Positions 26,245 through 32,801 of a stretch of 64,000 nucleotides of DNA are shown here, piece after piece. Within the stretch, counting starts at the first letter, position 1. Each line of letters begins with the position of its first letter. The notes below the pieces were generated by a model, which was given only the letters and a program-made list of their open reading frames with translations, was not told the DNA's origin and ran no database searches. Source of the DNA: Cloacibacterium sp047601505 (GTDB lineage Bacteria; Bacteroidota; Bacteroidia; Flavobacteriales; Weeksellaceae); assembly GCF_047601505.1 (NCBI RefSeq), contig NZ_JASGJD010000001.1, forward strand, positions 3,038,001 through 3,102,000, in the 5' to 3' direction. A program made the translations under genes and the position numbers.

Positions 26245-27495
26245 TTAGTAAAGAGCATTCCAGTTGGTTCCATCAAAACCATAATGCTTATTATCTGTGG
26301 TATTAAAAAATAAATCACCTGCAATCGGAGTAGAAGGGAAAACGGAATTTTTAGAAACATTAATTTCTAAAGTTTTTTTATCTTCCCAACCATAAGTTCC
26401 ATCTGGTTTTGCTACGATGTTTTTGGTATACATATTATCCCCTGTAGCATTAGGAATTCTAGATGGTGTTTGTGAGAATATTCCATCAATATTAACTTCT
26501 CTAACTAAAAAATCTCCAGAAATTAAACCTTTTTTATAATCTGTTAAATATGGTGACACTCTGCTGTCCCAAAAATTAGAAGAAGTTGTATATGGTCTAC
26601 TTTCAATACACAATTTATTATTAACATCTGGTGTTGAAGAAGTTGTTTGCCCACCAGAGCCATTTCCAATAAAAATATTATTCTTACCTGTTTTCAATCC
26701 TAACGCAGCAGAATAGCCAATAACAATATTGTCAGTTCCAGAAGTTATATATGCTGCGGCTCCAGTTCCAATGCCTATATTTCTATTTCCTTCAGTTAAC
26801 ATATTTAACGCAGATATACCAATTGCCACATTCCCTTTCCCAGTAATATCTATTCCCATTGTCATTGAACCTCCTAATGCAACATTTCCAATACCTGTTG
26901 TTAAACCATTTAAAGAATCACCACCTATTGCAGTGTTATAATACCCTGTTGTTAAACCCTTTAAACCTCCTGCTGAAAGAGAGGTATTACCTCCTCCCGT
27001 TGCGTTCCCTGACATACCCCCAAAATAAATATTAGCTGAAGGCTTAGCCGTTCCATTTTCCCTTTCATAACCAATATAGTAGTTTAATGTAGCATTTAGC
27101 GGATCTTTGATGTTTATTGGTACTGAAGAAATATTTCCTCTTAGTGTGACACTATCTAATGTATCAACTTCAGAAGAAGTAATATCTACATATTGCGAAC
27201 CACTCCATCTATAAAGTTTGTTAGAATTTTTTGCTAGAAATAGTTTACCCATTTCTCCTTGCGTTGGAAATAATTCTAAAGTTTCATATTCTAAAATATC
27301 ATCTACATAACTTGGTAGTTGCTCCGATGGAACTTTTCCATTAACTAGATCTGCTTTTCCAGATAGATCTACTCTATTTGCAGGTATAATATCTTCCTCT
27401 TTATGCCAATAAGAGTCTTGCCATTCCCAGAAATCTTCTTGTCTGGGCTTGTCTCCGTTTTCGAAGACTTTTTTTAGTTCTTGTTTTGATTTCAT
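26245..27495 (-). CDS. Phage-tail-fibre-like protein B with YadA-type head repeats
   Basis: 416 residues. Residues 1-33 are the shared N-terminal module (here ...SYWHKEEDIIPANR). Then 'GKVPSEQLPSYVDDILEYETLELFP' and a shaft like those of flavobacterial phage fibres ('KLFLAKNSNKLYRWSGSQYVDI'). Residues about 150-285 form YadA-type head repeats (NTAIGGDS, NVALGGSM, NVAIGISA, NIGIGTGA, NIVIGYSA, NIFIGNGS). The C-terminus 'DLFFNTTDNKHYGFDGTNWNALY' is a common fibre tail. It follows the 60-residue acidic ORF by 18 nt and precedes fibre A. Confidence 0.8.
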   Translation of the reverse strand: MKSKQELKKVFENGDKPRQEDFWEWQDSYWHKEEDIIPANRVDLSGKADLVNGKVPSEQLPSYVDDILEYETLELFPTQGEMGKLFLAKNSNKLYRWSGSQYVDITSSEVDTLDSVTLRGNISSVPINIKDPLNATLNYYIGYERENGTAKPSANIYFGGMSGNATGGGNTSLSAGGLKGLTTGYYNTAIGGDSLNGLTTGIGNVALGGSMTMGIDITGKGNVAIGISALNMLTEGNRNIGIGTGAAAYITSGTDNIVIGYSAALGLKTGKNNIFIGNGSGGQTTSSTPDVNNKLCIESRPYTTSSNFWDSRVSPYLTDYKKGLISGDFLVREVNIDGIFSQTPSRIPNATGDNMYTKNIVAKPDGTYGWEDKKTLEINVSKNSVFPSTPIAGDLFFNTTDNKHYGFDGTNWNALY

Positions 27496-27513
27496 TTTTT
27501 TAATTTTTTGTGG

Positions 27514-27696
27514 TTAATAAATAATTTCATAATCTTGGAATCTCAATTCCATCTCATCAAATTCTTTGGAGAAAAACAATTCCATTTCTTGCAACTCATC
27601 TTCTATATGGAGTTCTTGTTTTTCTTCTTCGGTTAATGATTGTTTTGTGATTTCTTTTTCCTGAAAAACATCAGGAACTTTTTCAGATGTTTTCAT
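27514..27696 (-). CDS. Small acidic protein of unknown function
   Basis: 60 residues, very rich in Glu and without Cys, Gly or a hydrophobic segment. An internal imperfect repeat is visible (LQEMELFFSKEFDEMELRFQ). It lies 18 nt before fibre B on the same strand and downstream of leader B, so it should be cotranscribed. No counterpart precedes fibre C. A role as a chaperone or adaptor for the fibre or the basic peptide is possible but purely contextual. Confidence 0.5.
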   Translation of the reverse strand: MKTSEKVPDVFQEKEITKQSLTEEEKQELHIEDELQEMELFFSKEFDEMELRFQDYEIIY

Positions 27697-27821
27697 GTTT
27701 TCGTGATTTTTGGTTAAACATTTTTTCTAGAAAAATTTGTGATTTTGGTGCATATTTTATGCTGTTCGAGTCACTTTTAAGTGTCGATTTTAATACTGGT
27801 AATCGTAAAAATTTTAGTTAA

Positions 27822-27911
27822 CTAAGCGCTTTTCTCTTTCTTTTTAAAGAGTTTTTCTCTAACGAACAAGACGGCTTGCTCGAACAAGATTTTTAGAAAT
27901 TTTCTTTTCAT
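27822..27911 (-). CDS. 29-residue cationic peptide, copy B
   Basis: ATG at 27911, stop TAG at 27822-27824. Same peptide as copy A except Arg18. It starts about 30 nt downstream of the expected transcript start of the promoter at 27946-27983. Both copies retain frame and length after duplication, which is weak evidence of selection given how similar the copies still are. Confidence 0.5.
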   Translation of the reverse strand: MKRKFLKILFEQAVLFVREKLFKKKEKSA

Positions 27912-27945
27912 AATAATTGTGATTTGGTGTTTTATGTTGATGTTT

Positions 27946-27983
27946 CAAAGGTAATTTGCAGTGACGCCAAAACGTGTTGCAAC
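27946..27983 (-). promoter_or_regulatory. Island operator/promoter 7 (leader B, proximal)
   Basis: Most degenerate operator copy, 27961-27983 (GTGACGCCAA, AAC, GTGTTGCAAC on the plus strand), 7 nt upstream of -7 element TACCTTTG (27946-27953, minus). Confidence 0.65.
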
Positions 27984-28042
27984 AAATTTATTTTTGAGAA
28001 AATCATCATTTGTGTTTTTTGTTTTTGTGTTTTTCTCTGCAT

Positions 28043-28080
28043 CAAAGATATACTGCGAATGCGACAAAACTTGTCGTATT
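28043..28080 (-). promoter_or_regulatory. Island operator/promoter 4 (leader B, distal)
   Basis: Palindrome 28058-28080 with arms AATGCGACAA/TTGTCGTATT and one mismatch, overlapping the patatin stop codon. The -7 element TATCTTTG is at 28043-28050 (minus) with 7-nt spacing. Confidence 0.75.
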
Positions 28081-29119
28081 AAACTTTGTTTTTAATTAAT
28101 TTTTGAACGATTTGATTCAATGTTTCTTTATTTTCGTTTACATAGGAAAGTCCAGCTTGGATTAAAGCATCCAAATTATCCTGTTTCACATTATCCATTT
28201 CTGGTGAAGCATTTTTAAGCGAAGGATTCAATCGATAATAATTCTTTTGATTGCGGTTTCCCAAAGTTTGAAACATTTGCGAAAGTTGATAATCTACCGT
28301 TTCTGCATTTGATGACATCAAAATATCAATTACTGGACTTATCCACTTTATCTTCCCTGCATTTTCAAGATTTTTGTATGAATAAGGTTTGGTTTCTGAA
28401 CCTGTTCCTACAGAAACAATCATCATATCATTTACCGAAGGTCTATTGGGTTTAAAATGAGACCTTAATACCTCTGCAAATGGAATTTTTCTGGCTTCGG
28501 CATACGCACAAAGTGCAGGATTATTCGCAAATAAACCTCCGTCTATCAAACTGAAATATTGTCCGTAAACCGATTTTATTTTAGCAGGAGAAAAATAAGT
28601 AGGCGCCGCCGAAGTTGCTCTACAAATATCTCTTACCAAAAAATTATTGGTAGGCAATTGTGCATCCCAAGAATTAAAAAGTTGAGCCTTTCTATTTTCA
28701 ATATCATAAGCAGTAATCAATGAAGGTTTTGCTAAATCTTTTAGTTCCAAATTTCCAAAAAAGTCTAAAAGATGCTTTTCTAATTCTTCTTCAGAAATTT
28801 TTTCGCTGAAAAGGCCAAAAGGATTTACCAGCCTTTCCCAAAATCCAACACTGAAAATGTCTTCTCCTTTTTCAGAATACAATTCAAATGCTTTTTGGAT
28901 AGAAAATTTGGCTTTTTTATTTCCATCAGGATAAAGTAAAATAGAAGCCAAAATTCCACCGGTGCTGCTCCCAGCAATCAGGTCAAAATAGTCTCCCAGT
29001 TTCAAATTGGGATTGTCTTTTTGTTGAAGTTGTTCTTCTATATATTTTAAAATAATACAAGGGATAATCCCCCGTATTCCTCCTCCGTCTAGAGAAAGAA
29101 TAGTAATTTTTTTGCTCAT
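28079..29119 (-). CDS. Patatin-like phospholipase
   Basis: 346 residues, no signal peptide. The oxyanion-hole loop DGGGIRG (11-17), nucleophile elbow GSSTG (50-54, Ser52) and catalytic Asp193 in DGG are all intact. Patatins hydrolyse acyl chains from phospholipids or lipids. The protein resembles the stand-alone CapV-like type, but no nucleotide cyclase gene is nearby, so a CBASS role is not supported. It has its own copy of the island operator upstream and sits between the M15 peptidase and the fibre genes, suggesting a lytic or effector function in the same programme. Confidence 0.88.
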   Translation of the reverse strand: MSKKITILSLDGGGIRGIIPCIILKYIEEQLQQKDNPNLKLGDYFDLIAGSSTGGILASILLYPDGNKKAKFSIQKAFELYSEKGEDIFSVGFWERLVNPFGLFSEKISEEELEKHLLDFFGNLELKDLAKPSLITAYDIENRKAQLFNSWDAQLPTNNFLVRDICRATSAAPTYFSPAKIKSVYGQYFSLIDGGLFANNPALCAYAEARKIPFAEVLRSHFKPNRPSVNDMMIVSVGTGSETKPYSYKNLENAGKIKWISPVIDILMSSNAETVDYQLSQMFQTLGNRNQKNYYRLNPSLKNASPEMDNVKQDNLDALIQAGLSYVNENKETLNQIVQKLIKNKV

Positions 29120-29127
29120 AAATTTGT

Positions 29128-29180
29128 GTCATTGCGAACGAAAGTGAAGCATTGTCATTGCGAGTGCAACGAAGCAATTC
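29128..29180 (+). repeat. Dispersed GTCATTGCGA-type repeat, two units
   Basis: Two units, GTCATTGCGAACGAAAGTGAAGCA and GTCATTGCGAGTGCAACGAAGCAATTCC, lie head to tail in the predicted 5' leader of the patatin mRNA. The same kind of element, widespread in Bacteroidota intergenic DNA, is at 2340-2421. Confidence 0.6.
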
Positions 29181-29219
29181 CTAACTTTCACTCTAGTTAT
29201 ACTTTGTAATTTGGTAAAG

Positions 29220-29257
29220 CAAATCTAGAACCCAGCAACGCCAAAACTCGTCGTATT
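29220..29257 (-). promoter_or_regulatory. Island operator/promoter 3 (patatin)
   Basis: Operator 29235-29257 (right arm TCGTCGTATT on the plus strand, spacer AAC, left arm GCAACGCCAA) lies 7 nt upstream of -7 element TAGATTTG (29220-29227, minus), about 100 nt before the patatin ATG. Confidence 0.75.
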
Positions 29258-29268
29258 AAAATTTATTT

Positions 29269-29769
29269 TTAGAAAACTACGTAACCATCTTTGTCACGTT
29301 TCATTTTAAAAAGATTTCGCCAAGAGGTTTTTACTACACCTTTAGAACTAGGTAAATGTCTGCGCTCAAAATGGGGCAAATCTTTAAATTTCAACCAATT
29401 TCCGCCCCAGTCCCAACCGTTTTTGGCAAATATTTTTACACATTCATACCAATCGGCTATTTTATCGCCATCCCAATCTTTTTTGGTGTCCCAACTGGCA
29501 GCTTTTCCATCTACAATGAGGCAAATATCAACTGCTAATCCATAATTATGGATGCTTTGTCCAGCTTTGGCATTGGTAACTTTTGGTTCTTTGGTAAGTC
29601 TGCCTTTGGCGTAGAGCAATTCTTGCTCTTCAAAGGTTCTTAACCCTTGTGTAATTCTTATTTTTGCTCTTCCTTGCAATGCTTTATCACATTGTTTAAT
29701 GATTTCGGTAACTTCAGCTCTTACTTTGGGATGAAGTTTTGCAATTCTTTGTTGAGTAATTTTGTCCAT
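29269..29769 (-). CDS. M15-family peptidoglycan peptidase, endolysin-like
   Basis: 166 residues, no signal peptide. The zinc site of M15 peptidases is visible: His74 and Asp81 in SIHNYGLAVDI and His133 in LPHFE. 'RITQGLRTFEEQELLYAKGR' is typical of L-Ala-D-Glu endopeptidase endolysins such as those of phages. Lacking a signal peptide, it would need a holin-like pore, an injection device or lysis to reach peptidoglycan. It has its own operator/promoter and follows the WYL regulator gene. Confidence 0.88.
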   Translation of the reverse strand: MDKITQQRIAKLHPKVRAEVTEIIKQCDKALQGRAKIRITQGLRTFEEQELLYAKGRLTKEPKVTNAKAGQSIHNYGLAVDICLIVDGKAASWDTKKDWDGDKIADWYECVKIFAKNGWDWGGNWLKFKDLPHFERRHLPSSKGVVKTSWRNLFKMKRDKDGYVVF

Positions 29770-29793
29770 TTTTTTAATATTTTGTTAGTGGGA

Positions 29794-29831
29794 CAAAACT
29801 ATTTTTTCGCTGCGCCAAAACTCGTCGTATT
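29794..29831 (-). promoter_or_regulatory. Island operator/promoter 2 (M15 peptidase)
   Basis: Operator 29809-29831 (right arm TCGTCGTATT on the plus strand, spacer AAC, left arm GCTGCGCCAA), 7 nt upstream of -7 element TAGTTTTG (29794-29801, minus), about 25-30 nt before the ATG at 29769. Confidence 0.75.
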
Positions 29832-29849
29832 AAAAAAAGAAATAAAAAA

Positions 29850-29870
29850 ATCCGCCTTTTGGGGGCGGAT
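29850..29870 (-). terminator. Terminator of the WYL regulator gene
   Basis: ATCCGCC/GGCGGAT hairpin followed on the minus strand by TTTTTTTATTTC, 20 nt after the stop codon at 29890. Confidence 0.85.
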
Positions 29871-29889
29871 GTTATTGAGAAAAAAGTTT

Positions 29890-30807
29890 TTACGAAAAAT
29901 AATTTTTTATACTTTCTTGAAGATGAATTTTAATGTCGTCTATAAGACATTGTGGCTCTAAAACTTTTACTTCTTTTCCGTAAGAAAGAATTTCTTGCAT
30001 AAAATCGTAGGTTGGATGAATACATAGCTCAAAAACAACTTTTTCAGGCGTTTCCGAAACCAGCTCTTGAGTAGAATGAAGCGGAAAACTCTTGATGTAT
30101 TCGGCTTGTTGCTTGGTACATTCTAAAACGATTTTTTGAGGCTTTTGCTCTTCTAAATTCATTACTCCAAAAGCGTTTTTAAAATGTTCTTTTACATCAA
30201 TTTTATAACACTCTTTATATGATGCCTTATAAACATCCAGATATTTTATTCTGTCCAAACCAAAAGATTTTGTCTTTTTGTCTTTCGTGTCCACTGCAAT
30301 AAGATACCATCGGTCTTTAGATTCTTTTAAAGCCAAAGGATGTACTTTCCTTTTGGTGGTTTTTTGGTTGAGGAAACTATAATGCTCAAATTCAACTACT
30401 TTTTTATTTCTGATGGCAAAAAGCAAATCATAAAAAGAGTCTATTCCTCTGGGTTTTCTGGGCTCTAAAAAAACATAATCTGCAAAATCGGGATAGGTAT
30501 TAATGGCATTAATAATTTGATAAGATTCTAGAAGTCTTTGGTTATATTCATCCACTTCCATTATAGGTCTGCTCTCGATAAAATACCTGTTGTCTCCTTT
30601 TTTCTTATTTTGAATCACTAAGTTAAACAGAGAATTGATATCTTTTAAATCTCTTTGTAGTGTCCTAATAGAATATTGATAAACATTAGCATCTTGAAAC
30701 TCTCTGGAATCTAGCAAAAATTTTTCAATTTCTTCATAAGTTGCTGGTGAACGCTCTAGTCGTTTAATAATTAAAGCATAACGCGCCAAAAAGAAGTCCT
30801 TTTTCAT
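29890..30807 (-). CDS. WYL-domain transcriptional regulator, candidate master regulator of the island
   Basis: 305 residues. An N-terminal winged helix-turn-helix (about 8-62, 'YEEIEKFLLDSREFQ...YSIRTLQRDLKDI') is followed by a WYL domain (about 125-200, with RWYLIAVD at 166-173 and FGLDRI at 182-187) and a WCX-type C-terminal extension. WYL proteins sense nucleic acids or nucleotides and often control prophage, defence or stress genes. The only perfect copy of the repeated operator sits 45-67 nt upstream of this ATG, as expected for autoregulation, and weaker copies precede the peptidase, patatin and fibre units. It is monocistronic with its own terminator. Confidence 0.9.
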   Translation of the reverse strand: MKKDFFLARYALIIKRLERSPATYEEIEKFLLDSREFQDANVYQYSIRTLQRDLKDINSLFNLVIQNKKKGDNRYFIESRPIMEVDEYNQRLLESYQIINAINTYPDFADYVFLEPRKPRGIDSFYDLLFAIRNKKVVEFEHYSFLNQKTTKRKVHPLALKESKDRWYLIAVDTKDKKTKSFGLDRIKYLDVYKASYKECYKIDVKEHFKNAFGVMNLEEQKPQKIVLECTKQQAEYIKSFPLHSTQELVSETPEKVVFELCIHPTYDFMQEILSYGKEVKVLEPQCLIDDIKIHLQESIKNYFS

Positions 30808-30836
30808 GGTCTTGAGTCTTTATTTTTTTCTTTATA

Positions 30837-30874
30837 CAAAGATAATTACCAAATACGACAAAACTTGTCGTATT
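30837..30874 (-). promoter_or_regulatory. Island operator/promoter 1 (WYL regulator), perfect palindrome
   Basis: Operator 30852-30874 has 10-bp arms AATACGACAA and TTGTCGTATT around AAC, with no mismatch. The -7 element TATCTTTG is at 30837-30844 (minus), 7 nt away. The operator covers the position where the Bacteroidota -33 element would lie, and no TTG is present at the normal distance, so binding either blocks polymerase or replaces the -33 contact. Confidence 0.8.
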
Positions 30875-30949
30875 AAATTTTCTTTTAAAAAAATTTCCTC
30901 ACTTTCTTATTCTTACAGTTAATTTTAGAACGGCAAAAATAAACATTTG

Positions 30950-30982
30950 TAGTATAGTTATAGTATAGTTGTAGTATAGCTA
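30950..30982 (+). repeat. Three tandem 11-bp repeats, TAGTATAGTTR
   Basis: TAGTATAGTTA, TAGTATAGTTG and TAGTATAGCTA follow each other without gaps between the WYL regulator and the integrase. The 11-bp period would place protein contacts on one face of the helix, as for iterons or integrase arm sites. The rest of the 30808-31160 gap holds operator 1 and nothing else recognisable. Confidence 0.65.
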
Positions 30983-31160
30983 ATATCAGTCAATATAATC
31001 CCAAATTTTACTCAGTCTCCATAGGCAGAGATACCTTATAGACCTTCCCCACTCCTAAAGTTCTATAATAAAATTAATCGAGATGTTGAATGTATTTCTA
31101 ACAAGTATAAATCTAATGAAAACTATTTTTTGCTATAAAATCATTCATAATAATTCACTG

Positions 31161-32399
31161 CTAACCTAAATTTCTTAACGCTTCTTCCTTTTGCAGAACA
31201 TTTCTCAAAACTGACATATCATCACTCACTTTCTTATCCAAAATTTTAGCATAATGCTGAGTAGTTTTAATATTAGTATGCCCAAGCATTTTACTTACAC
31301 TTTCAATAGGAACACCATTAGACAAAGTAACTGTAGTGGCAAAAGTATGTCTTGCGATATGAAATGTCAAATCTTTATTAATTCCACAAATGCTCGCAAT
31401 TTCTTTAAGATAAGAATTCATTTTCTGATTGCTGAGAATAGGAAACAGAACATCCGAATTGACACATTGGGGATGATTTTCATACTTTAAAACCAACTCC
31501 TGAGCCAAAGGCAATAATGGAACTCTTGTTGAAGTATCAGTTTTTTGACGACGTGTAAAAATCCATTGATCACCATCAATCCCAATATTAATGTTAGATT
31601 TCGATAATTGCTTTACATCCACATAAGCAAGACCGGTATAGCAACTGAAAAGAAAAATATCTCGTACTTGATTCAATCTATCTGATGCAAATTCCTTTTC
31701 ATAAATAGCCTGAATTTCCTCCTTGGTAAGATATGGACGTTCTACTACTTTAAGTTTTGCTTTGTAACCCAGAAAAGGATCTTTTGATAACCAACCGTTC
31801 GCCATACATAAACGAATAATTTTTTTGAAATTCTTGATATATTTTACTGCTGTATTATTAGCACATTTACGCACACTACGAAGCCAAAAGTCATAATCCA
31901 TTATAAAAACGTGATCGATTTTTGTAATGTCAATATCTGAAACTTTGTACTTCCAATTTAGAAACTCCTGTGTATGTTTTAAAGAAGTTTTGTATCGTTC
32001 TAATGTACCGGGAGCAAAATCCTGCCCCACCAATGCTTCTACTTTATCATTATGTTCCTGAAAAATCGGAATGAGCATTCTTGTGCTAACATCAGTTCCA
32101 AGCAGTTTAGATTTTAAACTCTCTGCCGTTACAAAGTCTTCTTCTTTCAGCATCAAGTAATGGAAATCGTAAACTTGTTGTTCCAAAGTTTTAAGGTAAG
32201 CGTTCAGTATTTTAGCTTCTTGACTATTACCTACAGCTTTGTGAGCTTTATTATCCCATTTCTTTGGGTCGATATACCTTTTTGCTGCAATCTCCGCTGC
32301 CTTGCCATCTATCGTGATTCGTAAGTAGATTGGAGCCGTTCCGTTTGTTCTGATTTTATTCTTTTTTATAAAGAATAGTAGGTTGAATGTTTTGTTCAT
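31161..32399 (-). CDS. Tyrosine recombinase / integrase (Bacteroidota phage- or CTn-type)
   Basis: 412 residues. N-terminal arm-binding domain (1-90, 'TNGTAPIYLRITIDGKAAEIA'), SAM-like core-binding domain (about 105-205) and catalytic domain (about 220-400). Catalytic residues seen: Lys286, His347-x-x-Arg350, His374 (LGHTNIKTTQHY) and the nucleophile Tyr383. The position of the first conserved Arg (TGLRxxE in lambda-type enzymes) reads TGLAYVD, i.e. Ala258, as in IntDOT-like integrases that lack Arg I. It lies 255 bp from a tRNA-Ser gene and probably integrated the island there. Confidence 0.92.
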   Translation of the reverse strand: MNKTFNLLFFIKKNKIRTNGTAPIYLRITIDGKAAEIAAKRYIDPKKWDNKAHKAVGNSQEAKILNAYLKTLEQQVYDFHYLMLKEEDFVTAESLKSKLLGTDVSTRMLIPIFQEHNDKVEALVGQDFAPGTLERYKTSLKHTQEFLNWKYKVSDIDITKIDHVFIMDYDFWLRSVRKCANNTAVKYIKNFKKIIRLCMANGWLSKDPFLGYKAKLKVVERPYLTKEEIQAIYEKEFASDRLNQVRDIFLFSCYTGLAYVDVKQLSKSNINIGIDGDQWIFTRRQKTDTSTRVPLLPLAQELVLKYENHPQCVNSDVLFPILSNQKMNSYLKEIASICGINKDLTFHIARHTFATTVTLSNGVPIESVSKMLGHTNIKTTQHYAKILDKKVSDDMSVLRNVLQKEEALRNLG

Positions 32400-32500
32400 G
32401 TTGTGATAACTTTAATTGTTTAATAATTTACTTTTTGTTACCACTTTTTGCAAGATGTACAACCGTTAGACTGCCTATTAGTCGGGTTTTCCAGAGATTT

Positions 32501-32568
32501 TAGTGACCTATTTTGACATTTTAACGATAGGTCACTAAATAGGTCATGTAAATAGTGACCTATTTTGA
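32501..32568. repeat. TAGTGACCTATTTTGA repeats upstream of the integrase
   Basis: Direct copies of TAGTGACCTATTTTGA at 32501-32516 and 32553-32568 flank inverted copies ATAGGTCACTA (32528-32538) and AATAGGTCA (32538-32546). The cluster lies between the integrase start and the tRNA, where integrase arm-type sites or an excision-control operator would be expected. Confidence 0.65.
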
Positions 32569-32595
32569 TTTTTTTTGATACCTGCGCTAAAATAA

Positions 32596-32629
32596 AAAAC
32601 GCTGTAAACATTGATATTTACAGCGTTTT
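32596..32629 (-). terminator. Terminator downstream of tRNA-Ser
   Basis: A perfect 13-bp stem (AAAACGCTGTAAA with its complement) with an 8-nt loop, 25 nt after the tRNA 3' end. Confidence 0.9.
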
Positions 32630-32653
32630 AGCTTATTTTGGTTTCCCAACTAG

Positions 32654-32738
32654 CGGAGAGTGAGGGATTCGAACCCCCGGACCTGTTACAGTCAACAGTT
32701 TTCAAGACTGCCGCAATCGACCACTCTGCCAACTCTCC
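32654..32738 (-). tRNA. tRNA-Ser (anticodon TGA)
   Basis: 85 nt with a long variable arm, as in class II tRNAs. Acceptor stem GGAGAGT/ACTCTCC, anticodon loop CTTGAAA (anticodon TGA, reads UCA), T-arm GGTTCGAATCC, discriminator G at 32654, CCA not encoded. The 3' end points towards the integrase gene, the usual geometry for an element integrated at a tRNA 3' end. I found no second copy of the tRNA 3' end elsewhere in the window. Confidence 0.95.
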
Positions 32739-32769
32739 CTTAAACGTTATTGTTACGTTTTCAGTGGTG

Positions 32770-32801
32770 CAAATATACTACTCTTTTATATTTCGAGCAA
32801 A
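32770..32801 (-). promoter_or_regulatory. Promoter of tRNA-Ser
   Basis: Bacteroidota-type promoter on the minus strand: TTTG at 32798-32801, 20-nt spacer, TATATTTG at 32770-32777. Transcription would start about 25-30 nt before the mature tRNA 5' end. Confidence 0.6.

Larger units (their letters stand above)
27714..28106 (-). repeat. Leader duplication, copy B (about 393 bp)
   Basis: Near-identical to 24495-24890, offset 3216-3219 bp. It overlaps the last ~27 bp of the patatin gene at its right end and contains two operator/-7 promoters and the second 29-codon ORF. It is the leader of the 60-residue ORF, fibre B and fibre A. Confidence 0.9.

Noticed and set aside
15894..27696. Type VI secretion or contractile injection cluster
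   Set aside because: Effector- and fibre-like genes are present, but sheath, tube, spike, baseplate and membrane-complex genes are all absent from the window.
27697..27821. Conserved open stretch (DSNS.KYAP..QIFLEK) in both leader copies
   Set aside because: It has no start codon in either copy and ends differently. Similarity between recent duplicates is not evidence of coding.
28079..29119. Patatin gene as the effector (CapV) of a CBASS anti-phage system
   Set aside because: No cGAS-like nucleotidyltransferase or ancillary Cap genes are nearby. The neighbours are a peptidase and fibre genes under a shared operator.
30950..30982. CRISPR array
   Set aside because: Repeats are 11 bp and contiguous without spacers, and there are no cas genes anywhere in the window.
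1..32653. Left att repeat matching the tRNA-Ser 3' end
   Set aside because: No second copy of the GATTCGAAC-type tRNA 3' segment was noticed left of the integrase. The island may extend beyond the window, or its integrase may not need identity.
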